From Fontivita pretiosa (lineage in GTDB: Bacteria; Planctomycetota; Phycisphaerae; Tepidisphaerales; Tepidisphaeraceae), in NCBI RefSeq assembly GCF_050410795.1, contig NZ_CP191258.1:1488001-1552000 (forward strand): a DNA stretch of 64,000 nucleotides, written 5' to 3'. Shown in pieces: positions 8,375 through 17,099 of this stretch (the stretch's first letter is position 1; each line of letters starts with the position of its first letter). The position numbers and the translations under genes are program-made. The notes beneath the pieces are model-generated. The model was not told the DNA's origin, searched no databases, and saw only the letters and a list, made by a program, of their open reading frames with translations.

Positions 8375-10084
8375 ATGCCTGCCCTGCGAGCTGCGATCTT
8401 CGGCGCGCTGCTCAGTCCGGTTCTGGCGGTCATGCTCTGCATCCCCGCTCGTGCCGCCGTCGATGAAAACCAGAAGATCAAGTGGCTTGACCAAACCCTT
8501 GGCGCGCTGGAGGCCACGATCCAACTGTATCGCTCGCAGCACGACGGCGCCGATCCCGACTTTGCCAGACTCGGCTGGCGACAGTTGATCAGCCCCACAG
8601 ACCCCACCGGGCGGATCGTCAAATCCGGCACGTGCGGGCCTTACCTCAACGCCCCGCCGGGCAATCCGCTCAACGGCTTCAGCGGCGTGGCGGTCATCGA
8701 TCAGCCGCCGCATGCGGGCATGCACATCGCGGGCGAGCGAATGGGTTTTGCGTTCTATGCGGCGACCGGCAGCTTCGTCGGCACCGACGCCACCGGAAAA
8801 CGCCTGCTCGACCCGGACCTGAAACGCGCCTATCCCGGAGCGTTCGCCTTCAAGCCCGCGGGCAATGCTGCGGATCTGGCCGCACGCAGAAAAAACCTGC
8901 TGGCCATCGTCCAGTCGCTGCGTCAGGCGCTGGCGGCGTATCGCATCGACCACCTCGATCAACTTCCCGACTTCCGCAGATATCCCGACTGGCAACAACT
9001 GACCGCCAGGACCGACAACGACGGAACTCTAAACCCGCGCGGCCGGTTCGGCCCGTACCTGCGGGATATCCCCATCAACCCATTGAACGGATTTCATCGC
9101 GTGGAGCTGGCAGCCTCCGCCCCGGCGCCCGGCACCATCGCCCGGGCGAGCGACATCGGATATCTGCTCGAACCCAAAGCCGGACAAATCTGGGGGCTGG
9201 ATGAAAGCGGCGTGGTGATCCTGGATGAATCAGCCCAGCCACCCAGCGATGGAAATCCCGCAGCGCCATCCAGGCCGGCGGCAAGCCCCGGCGCCCGGAA
9301 GCTTGACGCTGAACTCCAGAATTCGCGCATCCGACTGCTCTACGTCACGCTTGTCCTGCTGGATACCCAGCTTCGCGCCTACCAGATCAGTCACGACGGC
9401 GCCACGCCCGATTTCCTTCAGCACGGGGAATGGAAGCGTTTCTCAGCCACCAGTGACAAGTCGTTTGCGATCCGCAATCCGCTGAACAATTTCAGCGGCC
9501 TTCTGGTCGTGCCGCGCCCGCCGCGACCGACAGACCCCATCCGCCAGCCCGGCGTCGGATTCGTCTTCTGCGCCAGCGAGGGCCGGTTCTGGCCCACCGG
9601 CGCCGACGGCGCCAGCGTGATGGATCGCGATCTGCGGGCCACGCATCCGGACGCATTCGACACCTGCGCGCCCGGCGGCGAATCTGCCCTGGCCGCCGAC
9701 AACCGCGCTCGCTCGCAACTGCTGCTGCTGTCGGCGGTGCGCACGGCGATCAGGCTCTATCGCATGCAGCACGCCGGGCAACTGCCCGATTTCAATCGTT
9801 ATCCCGACTGGCAGCAGCTCACGATGCGCACCGACGCCTCGGGCCGACCGACTTCCTCCGGCCAGTTCGGGCCCTACCTCAGCGAGCCGCCACGCAATCT
9901 GATCACCGGCGAGCATCGCGTGCTGGTCGTACGCAGTATCCGGGACGCACAGAACGCGCACGCCGACCAGCCCATCGGCTACGCGCTGGACCTGTCCGCC
10001 CAACGGATCTATTCCGCGGATCTTTCCCAGCCCCCTGGCGACATCGAAGCCAACCCCGCCGGCACCGCACAAGCCGACCCGTAA
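8375..10084 (+). CDS. exported protein with four tandem pseudopilin (GspG-like) periplasmic units
   Basis: A 569-residue protein with an ordinary signal peptide (residues 1-27, cleavage near ARA-AVD) and no prepilin leader. The rest is a four-fold repeat. Each unit has a helix ending LYR/YRxxHxGxxPDF, then (R)YPDWQQLTxRTD, GPYLxxxPxNPLNGFxxV, and a strand like GFAFYAATGSF. Units begin near residues 35, 165, 310 and 440. The pattern resembles the globular domain of planctomycete type II-secretion-like pseudopilins, without the N-terminal helix. I know no named family with this architecture. It has its own promoter region divergent from dnaX, and a dispersed repeat follows it. Confidence 0.75.
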   Translation: MPALRAAIFGALLSPVLAVMLCIPARAAVDENQKIKWLDQTLGALEATIQLYRSQHDGADPDFARLGWRQLISPTDPTGRIVKSGTCGPYLNAPPGNPLNGFSGVAVIDQPPHAGMHIAGERMGFAFYAATGSFVGTDATGKRLLDPDLKRAYPGAFAFKPAGNAADLAARRKNLLAIVQSLRQALAAYRIDHLDQLPDFRRYPDWQQLTARTDNDGTLNPRGRFGPYLRDIPINPLNGFHRVELAASAPAPGTIARASDIGYLLEPKAGQIWGLDESGVVILDESAQPPSDGNPAAPSRPAASPGARKLDAELQNSRIRLLYVTLVLLDTQLRAYQISHDGATPDFLQHGEWKRFSATSDKSFAIRNPLNNFSGLLVVPRPPRPTDPIRQPGVGFVFCASEGRFWPTGADGASVMDRDLRATHPDAFDTCAPGGESALAADNRARSQLLLLSAVRTAIRLYRMQHAGQLPDFNRYPDWQQLTMRTDASGRPTSSGQFGPYLSEPPRNLITGEHRVLVVRSIRDAQNAHADQPIGYALDLSAQRIYSADLSQPPGDIEANPAGTAQADP

Positions 10085-10091
10085 CAAAAAA

Positions 10092-10220
10092 ATCACGGGC
10101 GTTTCGCCTGTGTTGAGTGGCATGAAGCGATGGATAGCCCGGAGATCGGACTTTCGAAATCGAGTGCACCCTGCATGGCCGGGACGGCCATGCCACAGTT
10201 GGCTCGGACGCATCACGGGC
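10092..10220. repeat. dispersed intergenic repeat, copy 1
   Basis: This ~130-base segment is closely similar and in the same orientation to 16264-16380. Shared blocks include CCTGTGTTGAG, CAGCCCGGAGATC-like sequence, CTTTCGAA, and a perfect hairpin at 10173-10193 with arms GCATGGCC/GGCCATGC around GGGAC, followed by GCTCGGACG and TCACGGGCG. It lies between the 3' ends of two convergent genes. Confidence 0.85.
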
Positions 10221-10240
10221 GCCCAGAGCCTGCACCGCAG

Positions 10241-11662
10241 TTAGCCGACCTCCAGTTCGTCAGCTTCCGGAATCGCCCGCGGTCGCATCGTCACGAACAG
10301 AATGGTAATGATGACACCGAGCACGGCGGCGATGACCAGCGGCCGCACGCCCACGCTCGGATCGTGGTATAGCGCGATGATTCGCGACCCGATCAGCGCG
10401 ACATTCACGATGATCCCCACCGCCGGTACCACAATCGGCACCTCAAACGCGCCGTGCGGCTCGCCGGGTCGCAGCTTCAGCACGATCAGCGCGCCGTTGA
10501 CCACGGCGAAACATCCCAGCAACAGCAGCCCCGTCGTCGTCGCCAGCTCACCCACCCCGCCCGCCAGAGACAGCACGATCACGATGCACAGCAGCGTCAG
10601 GATGGCCACGTGCGGGGTGCGACGGCTGCGGTGCACCCGTCCCAGCGCCGCCGGCAGCAGCCCGTGCCGGGACATCCCGTACAGCAGCCGCGAACCCATG
10701 ATGTAGTTGATCAGCACGGTGTTGGCCACCGCGAACATGGTGATGAACTTGTAGACCCACGCCGGCAGCCACGGCGACGCCACCGCCGTAATTTCCGCCA
10801 GCGGCGCCGCAGCCCGCGCCAGCGTCGCGTACGGCACCACCGACACCGCCGTGATCGCGATCGCCATGTACAGCCCCGCCACGATCGTCAGCGCCGTGAC
10901 GATCCCCCAGGGCATCGTCCGCTGCGGGTTTTTGACTTCCTCGGCCACATTGAGCATGTCCTCGAAACCCACGAACGCGAAGAACGTCAACACCGCGCCG
11001 CTGAACAGCATCACCGGCCCAAGCGTTCGCTGCGGCGGCGTTTCCAGATAGCTCACCTGTCCCCAGTAACGCATGCCCACGATCACGATGAACAGCAATC
11101 CACCCACCTCGATCGCCGTGCACAGCAGGTTCGTCCACATCGACTCGCGAATGCCCCGGAAGTTCACCAGCGTCATGAACAGCAGAAACCCGACGATCAC
11201 GATCACCACGCCCACGTCGTGATCGACCAGCTTGTACGGCCCCAGCGGGACGAGGATCCTTCCCAGCTTCCCGCTGATCCCCAGCAGCTCGGCCAGAACG
11301 TTCGAGAACGCATTGGTGCTGGTGGCCATGCTGGTCAGGCCGGATGCCGCGACGGTCAACCCGACCACGTAGGAAAGGAACGTGAAGCGATAGGCGCGCT
11401 GGGTGACGTAGGCGGCGCCGGCGGCGCGCGGATATCGCGAGGCGATTGAAGCGTAGCTCAATCCCGTCAGCATCGCCGCGATCATCGACACGAAAAACGC
11501 CAGCCAGACCGCATTGCCCATCTGCCCCGCGGCCTTGCCCACGGTGGCGTAGATCCCGCTGCCGACCATGTCCCCCACCCCGTAAATCACCAGCGCCCAG
11601 AAACCCATGTTGCGGGCCAGGCTCGGTTGCGCTGCGGCGGGTTGAGTGGCAGTGCTGGTCAT
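10241..11662 (-). CDS. APC-superfamily amino acid permease
   Basis: A 473-residue integral membrane transporter with about 12 predicted segments. The start is the ATG at 11662 (MTSTATQ); a longer frame adds residues with no membrane-protein character. The N-terminal GFWALVIYGVGDMVGSGIYATVGKAAGQMG is the first transmembrane segment of the amino acid/polyamine/organocation family, with the conserved GxGxxxGxGIY pattern. GFEDMLNVAEEVKNPQRTMPWGI is the TM6-TM7 consensus. The substrate is probably an amino acid, but cannot be specified. No metabolic partner genes are adjacent. Confidence 0.93.
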   Translation of the reverse strand: MTSTATQPAAAQPSLARNMGFWALVIYGVGDMVGSGIYATVGKAAGQMGNAVWLAFFVSMIAAMLTGLSYASIASRYPRAAGAAYVTQRAYRFTFLSYVVGLTVAASGLTSMATSTNAFSNVLAELLGISGKLGRILVPLGPYKLVDHDVGVVIVIVGFLLFMTLVNFRGIRESMWTNLLCTAIEVGGLLFIVIVGMRYWGQVSYLETPPQRTLGPVMLFSGAVLTFFAFVGFEDMLNVAEEVKNPQRTMPWGIVTALTIVAGLYMAIAITAVSVVPYATLARAAAPLAEITAVASPWLPAWVYKFITMFAVANTVLINYIMGSRLLYGMSRHGLLPAALGRVHRSRRTPHVAILTLLCIVIVLSLAGGVGELATTTGLLLLGCFAVVNGALIVLKLRPGEPHGAFEVPIVVPAVGIIVNVALIGSRIIALYHDPSVGVRPLVIAAVLGVIITILFVTMRPRAIPEADELEVG

Positions 11663-11809
11663 ACGGCGGATTGAACCGCAGATTCGTACTCCCGGCAACG
11701 AAAAACTCCGCCGTGGCAGCGCCCTGTCCGGCGCGTCGGCAATGAACTTCTCATTCTCCGCCCCTGTCGCTATCCTTTGAAAGAAGAACACGCCATCTGA
11801 CTACACGCC

Positions 11810-12511
11810 ATGAACACCAACCTGCGACTGTCTGCGCTGTTTGTGACGTTGGCCGCGGCCGCGGCGCTGCTCATCGCTTCGCCGGCGCCGGCTCCGCCCG
11901 CCACCACGCCCGCGTCCGAGCCTGCGCAACTGGAGATCATCCAGCTTGCCCCGCCGCTGCTGGACAAGGGCGCGCCGCTCATGCAGGCGCTGAAGCAGCG
12001 ACGCTCGATTCGCAACCTCGACGATCGACCGCTGTCGCATCAGCAGCTCTCGGAGATCCTCTGGGCTGCCAACGGCATCAACCGCGACGATGGCAAGCGC
12101 ACGGTCCCTTCGGCCTTGGCGCGATATCCCATCGATGTCTATGCCGTGCTTGAGCGCGGCGTGTATCTGTACGAGCCGGCCGGGCACCGGCTTCTGCCCG
12201 TCGCCGCCGGGGATTTCCGCCAGCACACCGGCAGCCAGGCGTATGTGCACACCGCGCCGCTGAATCTGGTGTACGTGGTGGATCTGGAGCGTCTGAACGG
12301 CCCCGGCGCCGATCCGATGGACCAAAGCCGCCTGCGGATCGCCGGCATCGAGGTCGGCTGCATGGCCCAGAACGTGTACCTGTACTGTGCATCGGAGGGT
12401 CTTGGGACGACGCTGCGCACCTCGATTCAGGACGAGCGTTTTGGCCCGGTGATCCGCGCCCGCCCCACCCAGCGGATCATCGCCGCCCAGGCCATCGGCC
12501 ACCCCCGCTGA
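11810..12511 (+). CDS. exported nitroreductase-like protein (SagB-type)
   Basis: A 233-residue protein with an N-terminal signal peptide (MNTNLRLSALFVTLAAAAAL, cleavage likely after the alanine-rich stretch near residue 27). A nitroreductase fold follows: LMQALKQRRSIRNLDDRPLSHQQLSEILWAANGINR is the FMN-phosphate-binding start, and GCMAQNVYLYCASEGLGTTLRTS is the conserved second-half helix. These flavoproteins reduce varied substrates. Signal-bearing members are common in Bacteroidetes and planctomycetes, but their substrate is unknown. It starts about 148 bases from the permease start, divergently, and has its own promoter region. Confidence 0.85.
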   Translation: MNTNLRLSALFVTLAAAAALLIASPAPAPPATTPASEPAQLEIIQLAPPLLDKGAPLMQALKQRRSIRNLDDRPLSHQQLSEILWAANGINRDDGKRTVPSALARYPIDVYAVLERGVYLYEPAGHRLLPVAAGDFRQHTGSQAYVHTAPLNLVYVVDLERLNGPGADPMDQSRLRIAGIEVGCMAQNVYLYCASEGLGTTLRTSIQDERFGPVIRARPTQRIIAAQAIGHPR

Positions 12512-12642
12512 CCGGGGGAGGTAGTGCCTGCTCTGGCGATCCCTGGCGACGCTGACCAGCAGGCGTTGGCGCGCGGTCGTCTCATCGCAGCGGATCGGGG
12601 CGTGATTGTCTGTTGGCCTGGGGGATCTTAGGATGCGGCGTC

Positions 12643-14199
12643 ATGCCCAGTCGGACACTGCGTGAATTCGTGGAGCTGCTGGATCGCAGCGGAGAACTGG
12701 CGCGAGTCAAGGCGCGCGTCAGCCCGATCCTGGAAATCTCGGAAATCGCCGACCGCGTGTGCAAAAGCCCCGCCCCGCATGGACACAACGAGCGCGATCG
12801 CTCGCCAGCGTCGAAGCTCGGAGGAAAGGCGCTGCTTTTTGAAAACGTCGAAGGCTCGTCGATTCCGGTGGCGATGAACCTGTTCGGCAGCTACTGGCGG
12901 ATCAACCAGGCGCTGGGAACCGAAAGCCTGGAAGCCCTGGCCGAGCGCGTGCAGCAGCTCATCAAGCCTGAAATGCCCACCACCCTGCTGGAGAAGATGA
13001 AGAAGCTGCCGGAGCTGCTGAAGGTGGCCAGCTTCCCTCCCCGAACCGTTCGCAGTGGAATCTGTCAGGAGGTGGTTTGCCAGGCCGAGCGCGCCGACCT
13101 GGGCATGCTGCCGGTGATCCAGTGCTGGCCGCTGGATGGGAACCTGGACAGCGGCGAGGTGTTTGACGCTGAAGCGGCCAGCCGCGCCCCGCGCGGCAGC
13201 GGGCGATACTTCACGCTTGGCGGGGTGTACACGCGCGATCCGGAAACCGGCGAGCGAAACGTCGGCATGTACCGCGTGCAGATCTTCGGCCCGCGGCTGT
13301 GCGCCATGCACTGGCACATGCACCACGACGGCGCACGACATTTCCGAAAGTACCAGAAGCGCGGCGAAAAGATGCCCGTGGCGATCGTGCTCGGCGGCGA
13401 ATCGGTCCTGCCCTACGCCGCCACCGCGCCGCTGCCGCCCGGGGTTGACGAGCTGCTGTTTGCAGGCTTCCTCAATGGTGGCGGGATCGAACTGGTCAAG
13501 TGCCGCACGCATGACCTGGAAGTCCCCGCCAACGCCGAAATCGTTGTCGAAGGCTTCGTCGATCCGGTCGAAAAGCTCTACGAAGGCCCGTTCGGAGATC
13601 ACACCGGCTACTACTCGCTGGCCGACTGGTATCCGGCGCTGCACATCACCGCGATCACGCACCGGCGGGACCCGATCTTCCCTGCGACCATCGTCGGCAA
13701 GCCGCCGATGGAAGACTATTTTCTGGGCAAGGCGACCGAGCGAATCTTCCTGCCCCTGTTGCGGATGATCGTGCCGGACATCATCGACTATTCGCTGCCG
13801 ATCAGCGGCGCGTTCCACAATTGTGCCTACGTGAAGATCCGCAAGGAGTATCCGATGCAGGCCAGGCGCGTCATGCACGCGATCTGGGGCGCCGGGCAGA
13901 TGAGTTTCACCAAATTCATCATCGTGGTGGATGAGGATGTGGACGTGCATGACGAGCAGAGCGTGCTGTTTCATCTGTTCGCCAACTGCGATCCCGAGCG
14001 CGACAGCGAGATCGTCCACGGCCCGGTGGACATCCTGGACCACGCCAGCCCCGAGCATGGCCTGGGCAGCAAGATCGGTTTTGATGCCACCCGCAAGTGG
14101 CCCGGCGAAGGGCGCGTCCGCCGCTGGCCAACGGAACTGGCAATGGACCCGGCGACGAAGGAGCTGGTCAGCCGGCGATGGAAAGAGTACGGGCTGTGA
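12643..14199 (+). CDS. UbiD-family decarboxylase, probable menaquinone (futalosine pathway) MqnL
   Basis: Prenylated-FMN-dependent decarboxylase of 518 residues. The ATG at 12643 (MPSRTLREFVELL) fits the family start; an upstream TTG adds ten residues without support. UbiD features include GERNVGMYRVQIFGPRLCAMHWHMHHDGARHF, GFLNGGGIELVKC, EGPFGDHTGYYS and a C-terminal IGFDATRKW segment. The protein needs the UbiX cofactor made by the gene at 17100. With UbiA- and UbiE-type genes nearby and no chorismate-lyase gene in view, the likely job is decarboxylating prenylated dihydroxynaphthoate in the futalosine menaquinone route. That pathway assignment is inference. Confidence 0.9.
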   Translation: MPSRTLREFVELLDRSGELARVKARVSPILEISEIADRVCKSPAPHGHNERDRSPASKLGGKALLFENVEGSSIPVAMNLFGSYWRINQALGTESLEALAERVQQLIKPEMPTTLLEKMKKLPELLKVASFPPRTVRSGICQEVVCQAERADLGMLPVIQCWPLDGNLDSGEVFDAEAASRAPRGSGRYFTLGGVYTRDPETGERNVGMYRVQIFGPRLCAMHWHMHHDGARHFRKYQKRGEKMPVAIVLGGESVLPYAATAPLPPGVDELLFAGFLNGGGIELVKCRTHDLEVPANAEIVVEGFVDPVEKLYEGPFGDHTGYYSLADWYPALHITAITHRRDPIFPATIVGKPPMEDYFLGKATERIFLPLLRMIVPDIIDYSLPISGAFHNCAYVKIRKEYPMQARRVMHAIWGAGQMSFTKFIIVVDEDVDVHDEQSVLFHLFANCDPERDSEIVHGPVDILDHASPEHGLGSKIGFDATRKWPGEGRVRRWPTELAMDPATKELVSRRWKEYGL

Positions 14200-14293
14200 G
14201 TGCCCGACGAAGTGATCGGGGGAGTATCCCGCGTTGCTTTTTCCACGGATTGACGGTGGGCATCGGGCAAGACAGCCGGGTATAATTTCTGCC

Positions 14294-14491
14294 ATGATCC
14301 GCATCCGCGAAATCGTCGATCCGGAGTTGAGGCGCAAGATCGTCGAGAAGCTGGCCGAGAACCGCGGCACCAGCGTCGCGGCCATTCCAGACTGGTTCGA
14401 GCTGGATGACGCGGATTACGTGGATTTGCTCAATGAGCTGAAGGAGCAGGATCCCGATTACGATCCCCGCGACCACGACCCGCGAATGTGA
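14294..14491 (+). CDS. small conserved-looking hypothetical protein
   Basis: A 65-residue acidic protein beginning MIRIREIVDPELRRKIVEKL and ending in a DP-rich tail (DPDYDPRDHDPRM). The ATG at 14294 lies just after a TATAAT-like hexamer (14281-14287), which would make a very short leader. Alternatively the frame continues upstream to a TTG at 14234. Helical charge pattern and codon use look coding. No family is recognised. It sits between the UbiD gene and a convergent aminotransferase. Confidence 0.55.
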   Translation: MIRIREIVDPELRRKIVEKLAENRGTSVAAIPDWFELDDADYVDLLNELKEQDPDYDPRDHDPRM

Positions 14492-14530
14492 CTTGCTGTC
14501 CGCGCAAGCCCACGGCGTTGAAGCGTGCGA

Positions 14531-15382
14531 TTAGCCTGTTGCGCGCCGCACGCGGCTTCGGTACTCTTCGTGCAACCGCGCGGTGACTTTTCCGCACGCC
14601 CCGTCCCCGATCGTCACGTCGTCCCACCGTGATACCCACACAAGCTCGCGCGTGGAGCTGGTCACGAATACCTCGGCGGCGCGCTTCGCTTCCTCGAGCG
14701 TCATCGCCCGCTCCTGCACCGGTATCCCCAGCTCCTGCGCACAGCCGAGCACGAGCTGTCGCGTGACCCCCGGCAGAATCCGCCCGTCCAGCGGATGCGT
14801 CACCACCGCGCCGTCGATCACGGCGTAGACGTTGCTCGAGGAGCCTTCCAGAACGACGCCCTGATCCACGAAGACGGCTTCATCGGCGCCCGCCTCGGCG
14901 GCGGCGTTGCGCGCCAGCACGTTGGGCAGCAGCCCGATCGCCTTGATCCAGCATCGCTTCCATCGCTCATCCGGCACGCTCAGCAGCGCGTAAGGTCGGC
15001 CTTGTCCCACCGGCGGCAACGGCGCCAGCGTCCGCACGTAAAACAGCACCGTCGGATGCGGATCTTTCGGAAACAAGTGCTCCCGTTTCGACGGGCCGCG
15101 CGTGACCTGAAGATAGATCAACCCTTCGCGATGCTGGGCATGGGCGATCAATTTCAGGATTTCCGAAGTCAGTGTCGGCTTGTCGATCGGCAGCTTCAGC
15201 CGAATGCCGTCGCAGGATCGTTCCAGCCGATCCAGATGCGCCGCCAGCTCGAACGGCCGGCCGTTGTAGACCCGAAGCGCCTCGTACACGCCATCGGCGA
15301 ACTGAAAACCGCGATCCTCGACGCTGACCCTCGCCTCGGACAAGGGCATGATCTGCCCGTTCAACCAGCACCATTCGATCAT
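14531..15382 (-). CDS. class IV aminotransferase, D-alanine transaminase-like
   Basis: A 283-residue fold-type IV PLP enzyme. Family marks are NGQIMPLSEARVSVEDRGFQFADGVYEALRVYNG at the N-terminus, catalytic Lys147 in WKRCWIKAIGLLPNVLA, and E179 in VVLEGSSSNVYAV, which contacts the cofactor nitrogen. The closest match by eye is D-amino acid transaminase (Dat), which makes D-alanine and D-glutamate for peptidoglycan, rather than branched-chain aminotransferase or 4-amino-4-deoxychorismate lyase. Those are related, so the assignment is moderate. It is divergent from ubiE/menG, with about 40 bases between starts. Confidence 0.85.
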   Translation of the reverse strand: MIEWCWLNGQIMPLSEARVSVEDRGFQFADGVYEALRVYNGRPFELAAHLDRLERSCDGIRLKLPIDKPTLTSEILKLIAHAQHREGLIYLQVTRGPSKREHLFPKDPHPTVLFYVRTLAPLPPVGQGRPYALLSVPDERWKRCWIKAIGLLPNVLARNAAAEAGADEAVFVDQGVVLEGSSSNVYAVIDGAVVTHPLDGRILPGVTRQLVLGCAQELGIPVQERAMTLEEAKRAAEVFVTSSTRELVWVSRWDDVTIGDGACGKVTARLHEEYRSRVRRATG

Positions 15383-15423
15383 TTCGACTCCCGTGTGGCC
15401 TGATCATATCATGCGCAGCGGCG

Positions 15424-16167
15424 ATGACGAGCTGGGACGACAAGCTGCTGAGCAATCCACACGCGGTGGCCGACAAGCGATCGCGCGTGCAGCGGATGTT
15501 CGCCGCCATCGCGCCCAGCTATGACCTCAACAACCGCCTGCACAGCCTCTGGCAGGACCAGCGCTGGCGGCGGAAGGCGGTGAAGCTGGCGCAGGTCAGG
15601 CGCGACGAGTTCGTGGTCGATGTCGCCTGTGGCACGGGAGACCTGACGCTGGCGTTTGCTGCCGCCGAACCCCGGGCGGCAATCGGGATCGACTTCACGT
15701 ACCCCATGCTGCCGATCGCCCGCGCCAAGTCGCAAACCTCCAAATGCGGCTCCCGCATCCGCTTCATCGCCGCCGACGCCCAGACCCTGCCCCTGCCCGA
15801 CCAATCCGCCGACGTCGTCTCCATCGCCTTTGGCATCCGCAATGTTCAGCAGCCGCTGGTTGCGCTGAAGGAGTTTTATCGCATCCTCCGCCCCGGCGGG
15901 CGGGTGATCATCCTCGAGTTCTCGCTGCCGACCAGCAGAATCCTGGGCACGTTGTACAACTTCTACTTCCGCCGGATCCTGCCGGTCACCGCCACCCTCA
16001 TCAGCGGCGACAAGACCGGGGCGTACAGGTATCTGCCCCAGAGCGTCAACACCTTCCTCGGCCGCGAACAGATGATGCAGATGATACGCGACGCCGGCTT
16101 CGTGGACGTGCAGCAGTTCCCCATGACCTTCGGTGTATGCGTGTGCTACCGCGGGCTGAAGCGATGA
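15424..16167 (+). CDS. menG: demethylmenaquinone methyltransferase (UbiE/MenG)
   Basis: SAM-dependent C-methyltransferase of 247 residues, catalysing the last step in menaquinone synthesis. The UbiE consensus is well kept: VQRMFAAIAPSYDLNNRLHS near the N-terminus, motif I VVDVACGTGDLTL at 64-76, FGIRNVQQPLVALKEFYRILRPGGRVIILEFS, and the C-terminal YRYLPQSVNTF. Its neighbours include UbiD, UbiX and UbiA homologues within 3 kb, supporting a quinone role. The gene is followed by copy 2 of a dispersed repeat and a convergent nitroreductase. Confidence 0.93.
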   Translation: MTSWDDKLLSNPHAVADKRSRVQRMFAAIAPSYDLNNRLHSLWQDQRWRRKAVKLAQVRRDEFVVDVACGTGDLTLAFAAAEPRAAIGIDFTYPMLPIARAKSQTSKCGSRIRFIAADAQTLPLPDQSADVVSIAFGIRNVQQPLVALKEFYRILRPGGRVIILEFSLPTSRILGTLYNFYFRRILPVTATLISGDKTGAYRYLPQSVNTFLGREQMMQMIRDAGFVDVQQFPMTFGVCVCYRGLKR

Positions 16168-16263
16168 CAGAATGCCCAGGGCCGGCGCGATGTGCTCGAG
16201 CCTGTCCGGGAGCTTTGTGTAGCGATCGTTCGTGCCATGTGCGTCCCGCCCGTGCTGGCGCCG

Positions 16264-16400
16264 GGCCTGTGTTGAGCGGCATGCAGTGATGAACAGCCCG
16301 GAGATCAGGCTTTCGAACTCGATCGCGCCGCGCATGGCCGGGACGGCCATGCCACAGGCGACTCGGACGTGTCACGGGCGTCTCGCGGTGGGACGCCCGT
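16264..16400. repeat. dispersed intergenic repeat, copy 2
   Basis: Same ~120-base element and orientation as 10092-10220, including the perfect hairpin with arms GCATGGCC/GGCCATGC (16332-16352) and the GACTCGGACG and TCACGGGCG blocks. It continues into a second inverted repeat with arms ACGGGCGTC/GACGCCCGT (16374-16400). Like copy 1, it lies between convergent gene ends. Confidence 0.85.
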
Positions 16401-16431
16401 CATTCGCCCGCCAGTCGGGCGCCTCGGGGTG

Positions 16432-16923
16432 TCACATCCTCTCCCAGTGCAGCACGCTTTCGAGCTTGCGTTTTTCCTTGACCGGCCTTTCAGTCGCGTG
16501 GCCAAGGGTGACGAGACTGAAAAAGCGCATTCCGGGCTTGGCGCCCAGCAGTTCGCGCACGCGCTCGGCGTAGGGCTGCTTGTCGCCGCTGATCCAGCAG
16601 CTTCCCAAACCGTGCGCCTTGGCGGCCAGCAGGATGTTCTGCGTCGCCGCCGAGCAGTCCTCGACATAGAAGGGAGTGACGCGCGACAGCACGGCGATGC
16701 ACGCGGGCGCCTCGGCGATGAATGGGGCATGGGTGATCAGCGCGGCCAGATCGCGCCGGGTCTGCGGATCGGTGATGACGACGAACTCCCAGGGCTGCTC
16801 GTTCATCGCCGTCGGCGCAAGTCGGGCGCAATCGACGATATCGATCAGCACTTCCCGCGAGATCGGTTTGTGGTCGTACGCACGCACGCTGCGGCGGGTC
16901 TTGATCACTTCCAGTGCGGTCAT
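16432..16923 (-). CDS. nitroreductase family protein
   Basis: Cytoplasmic FMN oxidoreductase of 163 residues. The ATG at 16923 is chosen because GGGAGGTG lies just upstream; a longer frame adds twelve unlikely residues. The family start ALEVIKTRRSVRAYDHKPISREVLIDIVDCARLAPTAMNEQPWEFVVI and the mid-section AATQNILLAAKAHGLGSCWI are typical of small nitroreductases. The substrate is unknown. It is shorter than NfsB and lacks a C-terminal extension. It differs from the exported homologue at 11810, so these are two separate subfamilies. Confidence 0.92.
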   Translation of the reverse strand: MTALEVIKTRRSVRAYDHKPISREVLIDIVDCARLAPTAMNEQPWEFVVITDPQTRRDLAALITHAPFIAEAPACIAVLSRVTPFYVEDCSAATQNILLAAKAHGLGSCWISGDKQPYAERVRELLGAKPGMRFFSLVTLGHATERPVKEKRKLESVLHWERM

Positions 16924-17099
16924 CGGCACACCTCCCTGGCCAGTGGATGCGCCCATCATAACAGGTATCGGGCGATGCGCAGCGCACCACTGCGCCCGGT
17001 TGTGGGCATCCTGGCCCGCTGCCAGCGGAACAGGATCGCGCTTTCAAAACCTGGCAAAAGCCGTTCCATCGCGGTCGGGCGATCATACAATGGCGACAG

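Noticed and set aside
12628..14385. 585-codon minus-strand open frame opposite the UbiD gene
   Set aside because: The plus strand encodes a clear UbiD protein. The antisense frame has shadow composition and no start-site support.
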